From Streptomyces minutiscleroticus (GTDB lineage: Bacteria; Actinomycetota; Actinomycetes; Streptomycetales; Streptomycetaceae), in contig NZ_BMVU01000001.1 of assembly GCF_014650875.1 (NCBI RefSeq), forward strand, positions 682,001 through 746,000: a DNA stretch of 64,000 nucleotides. Reading direction: 5' to 3'. How positions within the stretch are numbered: position 1 is the first letter of the stretch; each line of letters starts with the position of its first letter. The position numbers were made by a program, and so were the translations under genes. A model generated the notes under the pieces. That model had not been told where the DNA came from. It saw only the letters and a program-made list of their open reading frames with translations, and did not search any database. Of the stretch, positions 43,996 through 51,642 are shown one piece after another.

Positions 43996-44637
43996 GTGCG
44001 ACTCGAAGCGATCACCTGGGAACGCCTCGGCGACCTGCTCGCCGACCGGCTGACGGACCTGGAGCCGGCCGACGGCGGAGCCTGGCCGCGCGTCGCGTTC
44101 GACGGCGCCCCGGCCGCCCGCCCGGGCGACCTCGCCCGCCGCGTGGCCGAGGCCCTGCGCGTGCGCGGCCGGTCCGCCCTGGTCGTCGGCGCGGAGGGCT
44201 TCCTGCGCCCGGCGTCGCTCCGGTTCGAGTACGGGCACCGGGACGTGGACGCGTACTACGACGGCTGGTTCGACACCGGGGCCCTGTGGCGCGAGGTCTT
44301 CGGCCCCCTGGACCCCGGCGGCACCGGACGGGTCCTGCCCGACCTGTGGGATCCCGCCACCGACCGCGCGACCCGCAGCGAGTACGTCCGACTGCCCCCC
44401 TGGGGACTGCTGTTGCTGCACGGGCCGCTCCTGCTGCGCCACTGGTTCCCGTTCGACCTCTCCGTCCACGTGCGCCTCTCCCCTGGCGCGCTGCTGCGCC
44501 GCACCCCCGAGGACGAGCAGTGGACGCTCCCCGCCTACGAGCGCTACGAGAAGGAGACCGACCCCGCCGGCACGGCCGACGTCCTGGTCCGCGCGGACGA
44601 CCCCCGCCACCCGGCCTGGAACGGCGCCACGGCGTAG
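43996..44637 (+). CDS. Uridine kinase-like protein with degenerate P-loop
   Basis: A 213-residue protein resembling uridine/phosphoribulokinase-family P-loop kinases in overall order. An N-terminal helix (ITWERLGDLLADRLTDL) leads to a beta strand plus loop (RVAFDGAPAARPGDLARRVAEAL), where the GxxGSGK[ST] Walker A should be. Then come LVVGAEGFLRPASLRFEYGHRDVDAYYDGWFDTGALWREVFGPL and LLLLHGPLLLRHWFPFDLSVHVRLS, with an acidic EDEQWTLPAYERYEKETDP end. The phosphate-binding Lys and Ser/Thr are missing. GTG 43996 is used; ATG 43987 is an in-frame alternative. Catalytic activity is doubtful. Confidence 0.75.
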   Translation: MRLEAITWERLGDLLADRLTDLEPADGGAWPRVAFDGAPAARPGDLARRVAEALRVRGRSALVVGAEGFLRPASLRFEYGHRDVDAYYDGWFDTGALWREVFGPLDPGGTGRVLPDLWDPATDRATRSEYVRLPPWGLLLLHGPLLLRHWFPFDLSVHVRLSPGALLRRTPEDEQWTLPAYERYEKETDPAGTADVLVRADDPRHPAWNGATA

Positions 44638-44799
44638 CGGACGCGGTCCGCCCGCCGCAGGGGCCGTCCCGGGCGGCGGACGCCACAAGGCCGGTACTCC
44701 CTGGTGCGCATCGCCCTGGGCGCGACGAGAATGCGGGGTGCCGGGACCCTGCGGCGCGTCCCCGCGCCGCGCCGGCCGTCCGGCATCGGGAGGTGCTCC

Positions 44800-45228
44800 A
44801 TGACCACCGCCGGAGACATCATGCACCGCGGGGCGCAGTGGATCCCCGCTCACGAGACCCTCGACCGGGCCGCCCAGCTGATGCGCGAACTCAACGTCGG
44901 CGCGCTGCCCATCAGCGACGAGAACGAACGGCTCTGCGGCATCCTGACGGACCGCGACATCGTGGTCGGCTGCGTGGCCAGGGGCCATGACCCGGCGCGG
45001 ACCACCGCGGGCGAGATGGCCCAGGGGACGCCGCGCTGGATCGACGCGAACGCCGACGTCAGCGACGTGCTCGAGATGATGGAGGGTCACCAGATCCGCC
45101 GCCTTCCCGTCATCGAGAACAAACGCCTGGTCGGCATGATCAGCGAGGCCGACCTGGCGGGGCACCTGACGGAGGAACAGCTCGCCGGCTGGGTCGAGCG
45201 GGTCTACGCCAAGCGCGCCCCGCGCTGA
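44800..45228 (+). CDS. CBS-domain pair protein
   Basis: A 142-residue protein consisting of two CBS motifs: residues 3-65 (AGDIMHRGAQWIPAHETLDRAAQLMRELNVGALPISDENERLCGILTDRDIVVG) and 70-130 (EMAQGTPRWIDANADVSDVLEMMEGHQIRRLPVIENKRLVGMISEADLAGHL). A tandem CBS module binds adenosine nucleotides and often senses energy charge or stress. The TDRDI and SEADL ends carry the acidic residues that contact ribose. Streptomycetes have many stand-alone copies. ATG 44800 follows GGGAGG by 6 nt. Confidence 0.93.
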   Translation: MTTAGDIMHRGAQWIPAHETLDRAAQLMRELNVGALPISDENERLCGILTDRDIVVGCVARGHDPARTTAGEMAQGTPRWIDANADVSDVLEMMEGHQIRRLPVIENKRLVGMISEADLAGHLTEEQLAGWVERVYAKRAPR

Positions 45229-45274
45229 CGCCGCACGCCACCCGCCGGCGTTCCCCCGGGCGCCTCGGGCGCTA

Positions 45275-45320
45275 CGGGTGCCACGGACGTCTCGGACGCC
45301 ACAGTCGGCCGTGGCACCCG
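45275..45320. terminator. Hairpin between CBS and corA genes
   Basis: CGGGTGCCACGG (45275-45286) and CCGTGGCACCCG (45309-45320) form a perfect 12-bp stem with a 22-nt loop between the two convergent genes. Confidence 0.65.
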
Positions 45321-45415
45321 AAGGGCGTCGCGGCAGCCGGGCTTCGTGCCCGACGGGGGCCGCAGCCGGCCGTCGCGCCGACGGACCTCGCGCCGGTCGT
45401 CGCGCCCGGCGGGCG

Positions 45416-46543
45416 TCACAGCCAGCCGTTGCGTCTGAAGCCCCGGTACAGCCCCAGGCAAAGGGTCACGATCACGCCGATGACCAGGGGGTAGCCGAAC
45501 CGCCAGTGCAGTTCCGGCATGTGCTCGAAGTTCATGCCGTACATCCCGCAGATCATCGTCGGCACGGCGATGACCGCCGCCCACGCCGTGATCTTCCGCA
45601 TGTCCTCGTTCTGCGCGACGCCGACCTGCGCCAGATGTGCCTGCAGGATCGAGTTCAGCAGTTCGTCGAAGGCCGCGATCTGCTCGGTGGCGCGCAGCAG
45701 ATGGTCGTGGACGTCCCGGAAGTACGCCTGTATCTCCGGGGTGACCACCCGGACGGGGCGGGTGGCCAGCTCGGTCAGCGGGCGGCCGAGCGGGGCCACC
45801 GCCCGCTTCAGCTCCAGCAGTTCGCGCTTGAGCTGGTAGATGCGGCCCGGGTCGACCCGCGCGCCGCTCTCCGCGAACACGTCGCTCTCGACCTGGTCGA
45901 TGTCCGCCTGCACCGCGTCCGTCACGGACAGGTACTCGTCCACCACGTGGTCCGCGACGGCGTGCAGCACGGCCGCGGGCCCCTTGGCGAGCTGCTCCGG
46001 ATTCGCCTCGAGCTCCTCGCGCAGCGGGCCGAGCGAGCCGTGCCGGCCGTGCCGCACGGTGATCACGAAGTCGGCGCCGACGAACAGCATGATCTCGCCG
46101 GTGTCCACCACCTCGCTCGTCGCGGTGAGTTCCTGGTGCTCCACGTAGCAGACGGTCTTGAACACCGCGAACAGCGTCTCGTCGTACCGCTCCAGCTTCG
46201 GGCGCTGGTGCGCGTGCACCGCGTCCTCGACCGCCAGCGGGTGCAGGTCGAAGAGTTCGGCGACGTCCGCGAACTCCGCCTCCGTCGGCTCGTGCAGCCC
46301 GAGCCAGACGAAGCCGTCGTCGCTCTTGCGGATCCGCTTCACGGCCTCGACCAGGTCGCCGTCGCCGGGCACCCGCACGCCGTCGCGGTAGGTCACGCAG
46401 TTCACCACCGCGGAGCCCAGCGGGGACCGGGCGGGGTGGCTGAGGTCCACGCGGGCGCGGCGCCGTGCCAGCCGCGCCACTCTGCGCAGGCCGCCGACCC
46501 CGCCGAGCCTCGTGACCTTCCGGAGATTTCCTGCCATGGACAT
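45416..46543 (-). CDS. corA: CorA-family divalent metal (Mg2+/Co2+) transporter
   Basis: A 375-residue CorA channel protein. A basic N-terminal stretch (RKVTRLGGVGGLRRVARLARRRARVDL) precedes the cytoplasmic funnel domain, which has FVWLGLHEPTEAEFADVAELFDLHPLAVEDAVHAHQRPKLERYDE. Long stalk helices (about 210-310) follow. Two membrane helices end the protein: WAAVIAVPTMICGMYGMNFEHMPEL with the GMN selectivity motif, and FGYPLVIGVIVTLCLGLYRGFRR. It works as a pentamer in the plasma membrane. The start ATG 46543 has GAGGAG 6 nt upstream; ATG 46537 is an internal alternative. Confidence 0.95.
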   Translation of the reverse strand: MSMAGNLRKVTRLGGVGGLRRVARLARRRARVDLSHPARSPLGSAVVNCVTYRDGVRVPGDGDLVEAVKRIRKSDDGFVWLGLHEPTEAEFADVAELFDLHPLAVEDAVHAHQRPKLERYDETLFAVFKTVCYVEHQELTATSEVVDTGEIMLFVGADFVITVRHGRHGSLGPLREELEANPEQLAKGPAAVLHAVADHVVDEYLSVTDAVQADIDQVESDVFAESGARVDPGRIYQLKRELLELKRAVAPLGRPLTELATRPVRVVTPEIQAYFRDVHDHLLRATEQIAAFDELLNSILQAHLAQVGVAQNEDMRKITAWAAVIAVPTMICGMYGMNFEHMPELHWRFGYPLVIGVIVTLCLGLYRGFRRNGWL

Positions 46544-46903
46544 CTGGATCTCCTCGCGTGGATCCACTCGCACCGCGCTCTGCGCCTTGCCGCGCCAGTC
46601 TGCCAGGACGGAGCGGCGGCCGGGAAAGCCTGTGGAAACGGAACATTCCGCTTCGTGCGCACGTGTTCGCGCACACGTGGGGGACCGGAGCGCCGGCAGA
46701 TCCGGTCCGGTTCGGTCCGACCCGCCTGACCCGGTCCGGCCCGCCTGACCCGGTCCGGTCCGATCCGGTCCGGCTCGGCCGGCCCGACCGTGGCCGGCTC
46801 AGCTCGACCCAGGCCGGTCCAGCTCCGCCCGGTTCGGCCTGGCGCGGTCCGATCCCCCCGGTCCGGTCCGGCGTTCCCGTCCCGCCGCCGTCGCGGCCAC
46901 CGC
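46544..46903. repeat. Low-complexity GGTCCG-rich gap
   Basis: 360 nt between the minus-strand genes psuK-like and corA. It includes a perfect 19-bp tandem duplication CCCGCCTGACCCGGTCCGG (46721-46739 and 46740-46758), and from about 46700 to 46875 variants of GGTCCGRTCCGG and CCGGTCC. The first 120 nt, upstream of corA, are less repetitive and should hold its promoter; no clear hexamers are seen. Confidence 0.65.
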
Positions 46904-47869
46904 TCAGCGCTCCTCGCCCGGCCGCCCCGGTGGTCCGGGGAGTCCCGGCTGTCCGGGCCGTCCCGATCGCCCGGGGCGTCCGCCGGTCCTCTCCACCGCC
47001 CGTGCTCCCGCCCGGCAGCCCTCGGCGGCCGCCCGCACGGGCGTGCGGCCCGCGAGCAGGGCGGCCAGGAACGCCCCCGTGAAGGCGTCACCCGCGCCCG
47101 TCGTGTCCCGGGGCGTCGCGGGCACCGCCGGGACCCGCGCCCGCACGGCACCCGACTCGGCCACCAGCGCCCCGTCGCCGCCCTGCTTGACCACCACCAG
47201 GGGGACGCGGCGGCTCAGCTCGGCGGCCGCGTCCGCCGCGTCGGGCAGGCCGGTGAGCAGGCACGCCTCGTCCCGGCTCGGCAGCAGCACGTCGACACCG
47301 GAGGCCAGTTCGAGGAACCGCTCCGCGCCCAGCCGGGTCAGGAAACCCACCGACGCCGGGTCCACGCTGACCGGCACCCCGCGCGCGCGGGCCGACCCCA
47401 GGGCCGCCGCCACCAGACCGCGTCCCGTCGCCGAGAAGAACAGGTACCCGGACAGGTGCAGCCGGGCCACGCCGCCCAGCAGCGACTCCGACCAGTCCTC
47501 CGGGCCGATCCGCAGACAGGCGCCGCTGTCCGTGAGGAACGTCCGCTCGGCGGACGCGGCCTCGTCGACCAGGCAGACGACCGTCCCCGTCGGCGCCTCC
47601 GGGTCGACGACGAGAAACGGGCGCACCCCCGACGCCACCAGCTCCCGCTCGTGCCACGCGGCCGCGTCGGCCCCCACCCGCCCCAGGATCCGTACGTCGG
47701 CACAGCCCCAGGCGGCCGCCCAGCAGGCGACGTTGGCGCCCGCGCCGCCGGGCAGGGTCCGCACGGCGGCGGCCGTGTCGGTGCCCGAGGCGAGCGGACC
47801 CCGGTGCCGGGCGACGACGTCGGTGACCACGTCACCGACCACGAGAAGGGCGCCGCCCGGCGTGGTCAC
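46904..47869 (-). CDS. PfkB-family kinase, probable pseudouridine kinase
   Basis: A 321-residue ribokinase-family sugar/nucleoside kinase. N-terminal LLVVGDVVTDVVAR and the glycine signature LPGGAGANVACWAAAWG (PfkB signature 1) are present. The anion-hole motif TPRDTTGAGDAFTGAFLAALL (signature 2, catalytic Asp in GAGD) lies near residues 260-280. The gene starts with GTG 47869, overlapping the TGA of psuG (GTGA), so the two are translationally coupled. Together they would phosphorylate pseudouridine and cleave the product to uracil and ribose 5-phosphate. A Gly/Pro/Arg tail follows signature 2. The role as PsuK is inferred from the coupling. Confidence 0.85.
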   Translation of the reverse strand: MTTPGGALLVVGDVVTDVVARHRGPLASGTDTAAAVRTLPGGAGANVACWAAAWGCADVRILGRVGADAAAWHERELVASGVRPFLVVDPEAPTGTVVCLVDEAASAERTFLTDSGACLRIGPEDWSESLLGGVARLHLSGYLFFSATGRGLVAAALGSARARGVPVSVDPASVGFLTRLGAERFLELASGVDVLLPSRDEACLLTGLPDAADAAAELSRRVPLVVVKQGGDGALVAESGAVRARVPAVPATPRDTTGAGDAFTGAFLAALLAGRTPVRAAAEGCRAGARAVERTGGRPGRSGRPGQPGLPGPPGRPGEER

Positions 47870-48771
47870 GCCCCGGCCCGGGCCGCCGCGATCCGCCCGG
47901 CGAGCCGGACGTTGCCCCGTACGGCCGCCAGGTTGGCCCGCAGCGACGCCCCGTCGGTGTGCCGGACCAGGCGGTCGAGCAGGAACGGGGTGACCGCCTG
48001 CCCGGTGACGCCCTGCGCCTCGCACGCCCGGAGCGCGTCGGCGAGCACGCGCGCGTGCAGCCCGGGATCGAGCTGTTCCGCCTCGGGCACGGGCTGCGCG
48101 ACGATCAGCGCCGACTCCGGGCCGCCGAGCGCGTCCTGCGCGCGCATGACGGCCGCCACCTCGCCGGGGGAGTCCAGCGTCCAGTCCACGGGGTGCCCCG
48201 AGTCGGACAGGTAGAAGCCGGGGAAGCGCGCCGTGCGGTAGCCGGCGACCGGGACGCCCAGGGTCTCCAGGCGCTGCAGGGTCGCCGGCACGTCCAGGAT
48301 CGACTTCACGCCCGCGCACACCACCGTGATCCGGGTGCGAGCCAGCAGCCCCAGGTCGGCCGACTCGTCCTGGGTGACCGTCCACTCGCGGTGCACCCCG
48401 CCCAGCCCGCCGGTGGCGAACACCCGCAGTCCCGCGCGCGCGGCGAGCAGGGCCGTCGCCGAGACCGTCGTGGCCCCGCTCGCGCCCGTCGCGACGGCGA
48501 GCGGCAGGTCGCGGTGGCCCAGCTTGCGGATGCCGTCCTCGTTCGCCACCCGCTCCAGCTGCTTCTCGGAGAGGCCCACCCGGGGCCTGCCGTCCAGTAC
48601 GGCGATCGTCGCGGGGACGGCACCCTCCCGGCGTACGGACTCCTCCAGCTCCAGGGCCACCTGGAGGTTGCGCGGGCGCGGCAGGCCGTGCGCGATGATC
48701 GTGGACTCCAGGGCGACCACCGGCCGCCGCGCGGCGAGCGCCTCCCGCACCTCTTCGGACATCACCAGCAC
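47866..48771 (-). CDS. psuG: Pseudouridine-5'-phosphate glycosidase
   Basis: A 301-residue enzyme that reversibly splits pseudouridine 5'-phosphate into uracil and ribose 5-phosphate, breaking a C-C glycosidic bond. Conserved features are PVVALESTIIAHGLPRPRNLQVALELE (catalytic Glu), PATIAVLDGRPRVGLS, KLGHRDLPLAVATGASGATTVSAT (catalytic Lys region), VFATGGLGGVHRE and VVCAGVKSILDVPATLQRLET. Length matches PsuG. GTG 48771 is used because GGGAGG lies 8 nt before it; GTG 48765 and ATG 48762 are just downstream. The coupled PfkB kinase completes the pathway. No dedicated pseudouridine transporter gene is adjacent. Confidence 0.94.
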   Translation of the reverse strand: MLVMSEEVREALAARRPVVALESTIIAHGLPRPRNLQVALELEESVRREGAVPATIAVLDGRPRVGLSEKQLERVANEDGIRKLGHRDLPLAVATGASGATTVSATALLAARAGLRVFATGGLGGVHREWTVTQDESADLGLLARTRITVVCAGVKSILDVPATLQRLETLGVPVAGYRTARFPGFYLSDSGHPVDWTLDSPGEVAAVMRAQDALGGPESALIVAQPVPEAEQLDPGLHARVLADALRACEAQGVTGQAVTPFLLDRLVRHTDGASLRANLAAVRGNVRLAGRIAAARAGA

Positions 48772-48873
48772 GCGTCCGCCTCCCGTCCGCCGGTCCTCCC
48801 CTTCCATCCCTGGCGGGCGGCGCGCCCGGTCAAACCCTTGCGGCCCCCCGGACCGGCCAGCAGCCTGAAGGGC

Positions 48874-49302
48874 ATGACGGCCAACTCCGCACGTCTCGAC
48901 CACGTCGTCCTCTGGGTGCGCGACCCCGGGGCCGCCGCCCGCTTCTACGAGGAGAACCTCGGCCTGGAGCCGCTGCGCGTCACCGAGTTCACCGAGGGCA
49001 AGGCGTCCTTCCCCTCCGTACGCCTCAACGAGGAGACCATCCTCGACCTGGCGCCCCTGGAGCTGGCGCCGGGCATGGACGTCGTCCCGGAGGGCGCCGG
49101 GAGCGCGGGTCACCCGGTCAACCACGTCTGCCTGGCCCTCCCTGCGGTGCGCTTCGACCGGCTCAGGGCCAGGCTGCAGGAGCAGGGGGTGCCCGTCTCC
49201 GACGTCTCCTACGACGCGTTCGGGGCCCGTGGGAGGGCGCGGCGCAGCTTCTACTTCCGCGACCCGGACGGCAACGTCTTCGAGGCCCGGCACTACGACT
49301 GA
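48874..49302 (+). CDS. VOC (glyoxalase/bleomycin resistance) family protein
   Basis: A 142-residue vicinal-oxygen-chelate protein with two beta-alpha-beta-beta-beta modules: LDHVVLWVRDPGAAARFYEENLGLEPL at the start and HPVNHVCLALPAVRFDRLRARLQEQGVPVS then SFYFRDPDGNVFEARHYD at the end. His10, His112-region and Glu138 are the likely metal ligands. The fold hosts glyoxalases, dioxygenases and antibiotic-binding proteins; this sequence does not pick one out. ATG 48874 with AAGGG close upstream. Divergent from psuG by 102 bp. Confidence 0.88.
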   Translation: MTANSARLDHVVLWVRDPGAAARFYEENLGLEPLRVTEFTEGKASFPSVRLNEETILDLAPLELAPGMDVVPEGAGSAGHPVNHVCLALPAVRFDRLRARLQEQGVPVSDVSYDAFGARGRARRSFYFRDPDGNVFEARHYD

Positions 49303-49380
49303 GGCCCGGCACGACGGCCGGGGCCGGCGCGCCGAGCGGGGCGGCGCGCCGCACAGGGGACCGAGAACCGCCGCGGAGCC

Positions 49381-49417
49381 CCGAGGGGTGCCCCACGCGC
49401 GCGGGGCACCTCGTTTT
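49381..49417 (+). terminator. Rho-independent terminator with T-tract
   Basis: CGAGG-GGTGCCCC (arm with two bulged G) and GGGGCACC-TCG followed by TTTT. It lies 80 nt after the VOC gene stop. The T-run is unusual in this GC-rich DNA. Confidence 0.7.
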
Positions 49418-49434
49418 CGCGTACGGGCGCGGTC

Positions 49435-49476
49435 CGGAACGGGTCGGCCCGGCCCGGACCGGACCGACCCGTTCCG
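49435..49476. terminator. Second hairpin between VOC and formaldehyde dehydrogenase genes
   Basis: CGGAACGGGTCGG (49435-49447) and CCGACCCGTTCCG (49464-49476), 13-bp perfect arms, positioned just beyond the end of the minus-strand dehydrogenase gene, which it probably terminates. Confidence 0.65.
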
Positions 49477-49488
49477 CACCGGGCGCGC

Positions 49489-50715
49489 TCAGACCGGCCG
49501 CACCCCCTCGAGGGACCCGTGCGGGTCCAGGACGTACTTGCGGCTCGCGCCCCGGTCGAACTCGGCGTAGCCGCGGGGCGCGTCCTCCAGACCGATCACC
49601 GTGGCGCCGACGGCCTTCGCGATGTGCACCCGCTCGTGCAGGATCGCCTCCATCAGCTCCCGGTGGTACCGCATCACGGGGCACTGCCCCGTGGTGAAGC
49701 GGTGGCTCTTCGCCCAGCCGAGGCCGAGGCGCACCTTGAGCGTGCCGGTGCGCGCGTCCTGGTCGGAGCTTCCCGGGTCCTCGGTGACGTACAGGCCGGG
49801 GATGCCGAGGGCACCGCCCGCGCGCGTGATGCCCATCAGCGAGTTCAGGACCGTCGCGGGCTCCTCGGCCGCGTCGGGTCCGTGGCCGCGTGCCTCGAAG
49901 CCGACGGCGTCGACGGCCGCGTCCACCTCCGGCGTGCCGAGGATCTGTGCGATCTGGTCCTCGACGGGCCCCTGTCCGACGTCGACCGTCTCGCAGCCGA
50001 AGCCGCGGGCCTGCGCCAGCCGGTCGGCGTTGAGGTCGCCGACGATGACGACGGCCGCCCCGAGGAGCTGCGCCGCCGCGGCGGTCGCGAGGCCCACCGG
50101 TCCGGCCCCGGCGACGTAGACGGTCGACCCGGGGCCGACGCCCGCGGTCCGGGCGCCGTGGAAGCCGGTCGGGAAGATGTCCGACAGCATGGCCAGGTCG
50201 AGCAGCTTCTCGCGCGCCTCCTCGCGGTCCGGGAACCGCAGCAGGTTGAAGTCCGCGTAGGGGGCCATGACGTACTCGGCCTGGCCGCCGACCCAGCCGC
50301 CCATGTCCACGTAGCCGTAGGCGCCTCCGGGGCGCACCGGGTTGACGTTCAGGCAGATGCCGGTCCGGCGCTCCTTGCAGTTGCGGCACCGCCCGCACGC
50401 GATGTTGAAGGGCACCGAGACGACGTCCCCGACCTCGATGAACTCGACGTCCGGGCCCCGCTCGACGACTTCCCCGGTGATCTCGTGCCCGAGGACCAGC
50501 CCCTCGGGCGCGGTGGTGCGGCCGCGGACCATGTGCTGGTCGCTGCCGCAGATGTTGCTGGCGAGCACCTTCAGGACGACCCCGTGCCGGCACTTGCGGC
50601 CGGCGTTCCCGGGCGCCACCCCCGGGCCGTCCCGTAGTTCGAGTGCGGGGTAGTCGATGGTCCTGACCTCGACCACTCCCGGCTTGAGATACACGACTGC
50701 CCTGTTTCCGCTCAT
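49489..50715 (-). CDS. fdhA: Glutathione-independent formaldehyde dehydrogenase
   Basis: A 408-residue zinc-dependent medium-chain dehydrogenase/reductase, close in layout to Pseudomonas putida formaldehyde dehydrogenase, which oxidises (or dismutates) formaldehyde with tightly bound NAD. Catalytic zinc site: SNICGSDQHMVRGRT and VLGHEITGEVVERG. Structural zinc: CGRCRNCKERRTGIC. The long insertion NPVRPGGAYGYVDMGGWVGGQAEYV and ICLNVNPV are typical of this subgroup. Cofactor fold: VYVAGAGPVGLATAAAAQLLGAAVVIVGD, ending in Asp as expected for NAD. Length matches. It would detoxify formaldehyde from demethylation reactions. No regulator gene is adjacent. Confidence 0.92.
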   Translation of the reverse strand: MSGNRAVVYLKPGVVEVRTIDYPALELRDGPGVAPGNAGRKCRHGVVLKVLASNICGSDQHMVRGRTTAPEGLVLGHEITGEVVERGPDVEFIEVGDVVSVPFNIACGRCRNCKERRTGICLNVNPVRPGGAYGYVDMGGWVGGQAEYVMAPYADFNLLRFPDREEAREKLLDLAMLSDIFPTGFHGARTAGVGPGSTVYVAGAGPVGLATAAAAQLLGAAVVIVGDLNADRLAQARGFGCETVDVGQGPVEDQIAQILGTPEVDAAVDAVGFEARGHGPDAAEEPATVLNSLMGITRAGGALGIPGLYVTEDPGSSDQDARTGTLKVRLGLGWAKSHRFTTGQCPVMRYHRELMEAILHERVHIAKAVGATVIGLEDAPRGYAEFDRGASRKYVLDPHGSLEGVRPV

Positions 50716-50940
50716 GCGTGATCGCCGTCCCTTCGGCTCCGTGACGTGCGGATGCCAGCGGCTGTGCGGGGCGGAGTCTGCTACCGGGATCCCGGTACGG
50801 CCACCCCTCGCGTCGTGTCCGTGTCGCGTCCCGGGACGGAACGCGACACGCCCGGCCGGTCACGGCTCCGGCGGAACAGCTGCTTCCCGGGGCGCCCGCT
50901 CCCGCGGCGGGACGGCCGCCTCAGAACCGGGACGGCCGCC

Positions 50941-51504
50941 TCAGAACAGCGGCTCGGGCAGCACTCCTTCCAGGGCGAGCAGCCTGCGCTTGGCCGCCAG
51001 TCCGCCGCCGAAGCCGCCGATCCCCCCGTCGCTCTCCACGACCCGGTGGCAGGGCACCACCACAGGCAGCGGATTGGCGCCCATGGCGAGGCCCACCGCC
51101 TGGGCCGCACCCGGCCGGCCGACCCGCCGGGCCAGGTCGCCGTAGCCCACGACCGCGCCGTACGGCACGCCGGCCGCCAGCTCGCGCAGCACCTGCCGGT
51201 TGAACCCGGACACCAGCGACCAGTCCAGCGGCAGCGCGAACTCCCGCAGCCGGCCGGCGAAGTACGCCTCGACCTGGCGCACCGCCTCGGCCAGCGGCTC
51301 GGAACCGGGCTCCGCCACCGGCTCGGCGCCCAGCCGGGAGCCGAGCCGCTCCAGCGCCGCGTCGCGCACCGCGTCCGCGGCGTGGAAGACGACGTTCACC
51401 AGCCCCTCGCGGGTCGCGGCCAGCAGCAGCGGGCCGACGTCGGTGCCGACGACGGTCCACGCGGCCCGCCGCACGGCCTGCTCACTGCGTCCCGTGCTGT
51501 CCAT
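50941..51504 (-). CDS. Methylated-DNA-[protein]-cysteine S-methyltransferase
   Basis: A 187-residue suicide DNA repair protein that moves alkyl groups from O6-alkylguanine to its own cysteine. The active site is PVVVPCHRVVESDGG with acceptor Cys152. The winged helix carrying the arginine finger is NRQVLRELAAGVPYGAVVGYGDLARRVGRPGAAQAVGLAMGANPLP. There is no Ada-type zinc domain, so this is an Ogt-class enzyme. ATG 51502-51504 is chosen since TACGGT ends 7 nt upstream, part of a candidate damage promoter. The 3' end is duplicated: a 20-bp unit (GACGGCCGCCTCAGAAC plus 3) repeats at 50911 and 50931, the second copy containing the stop. Confidence 0.93.
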   Translation of the reverse strand: MDSTGRSEQAVRRAAWTVVGTDVGPLLLAATREGLVNVVFHAADAVRDAALERLGSRLGAEPVAEPGSEPLAEAVRQVEAYFAGRLREFALPLDWSLVSGFNRQVLRELAAGVPYGAVVGYGDLARRVGRPGAAQAVGLAMGANPLPVVVPCHRVVESDGGIGGFGGGLAAKRRLLALEGVLPEPLF

Positions 51505-51511
51505 GGAGGCC

Positions 51512-51534
51512 ACCGTACGGCCCGGCACCGACAC
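51512..51534 (-). promoter_or_regulatory. Candidate DNA-damage promoter of the alkyltransferase gene
   Basis: Read on the minus strand: GTGTCGGTG (51534-51526), 8-nt spacer, TACGGT (51517-51512), then 7 nt to ATG. It differs from TTGTCRGTG-N8-TAnnnT only in the first base. The geometry is identical to the polA and uvrB elements and predicts a leaderless mRNA. Confidence 0.65.
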
Positions 51535-51642
51535 CACCGTCCGCGCCCTCGCGCGAGCGGCGGGCACGCTCGCCGGGACGGCGGGCGCCTTCCGGGGCAC
51601 GGCCTTCCGGTGAGCACACGCGCTCCGGACGCGGCAAGCGCG

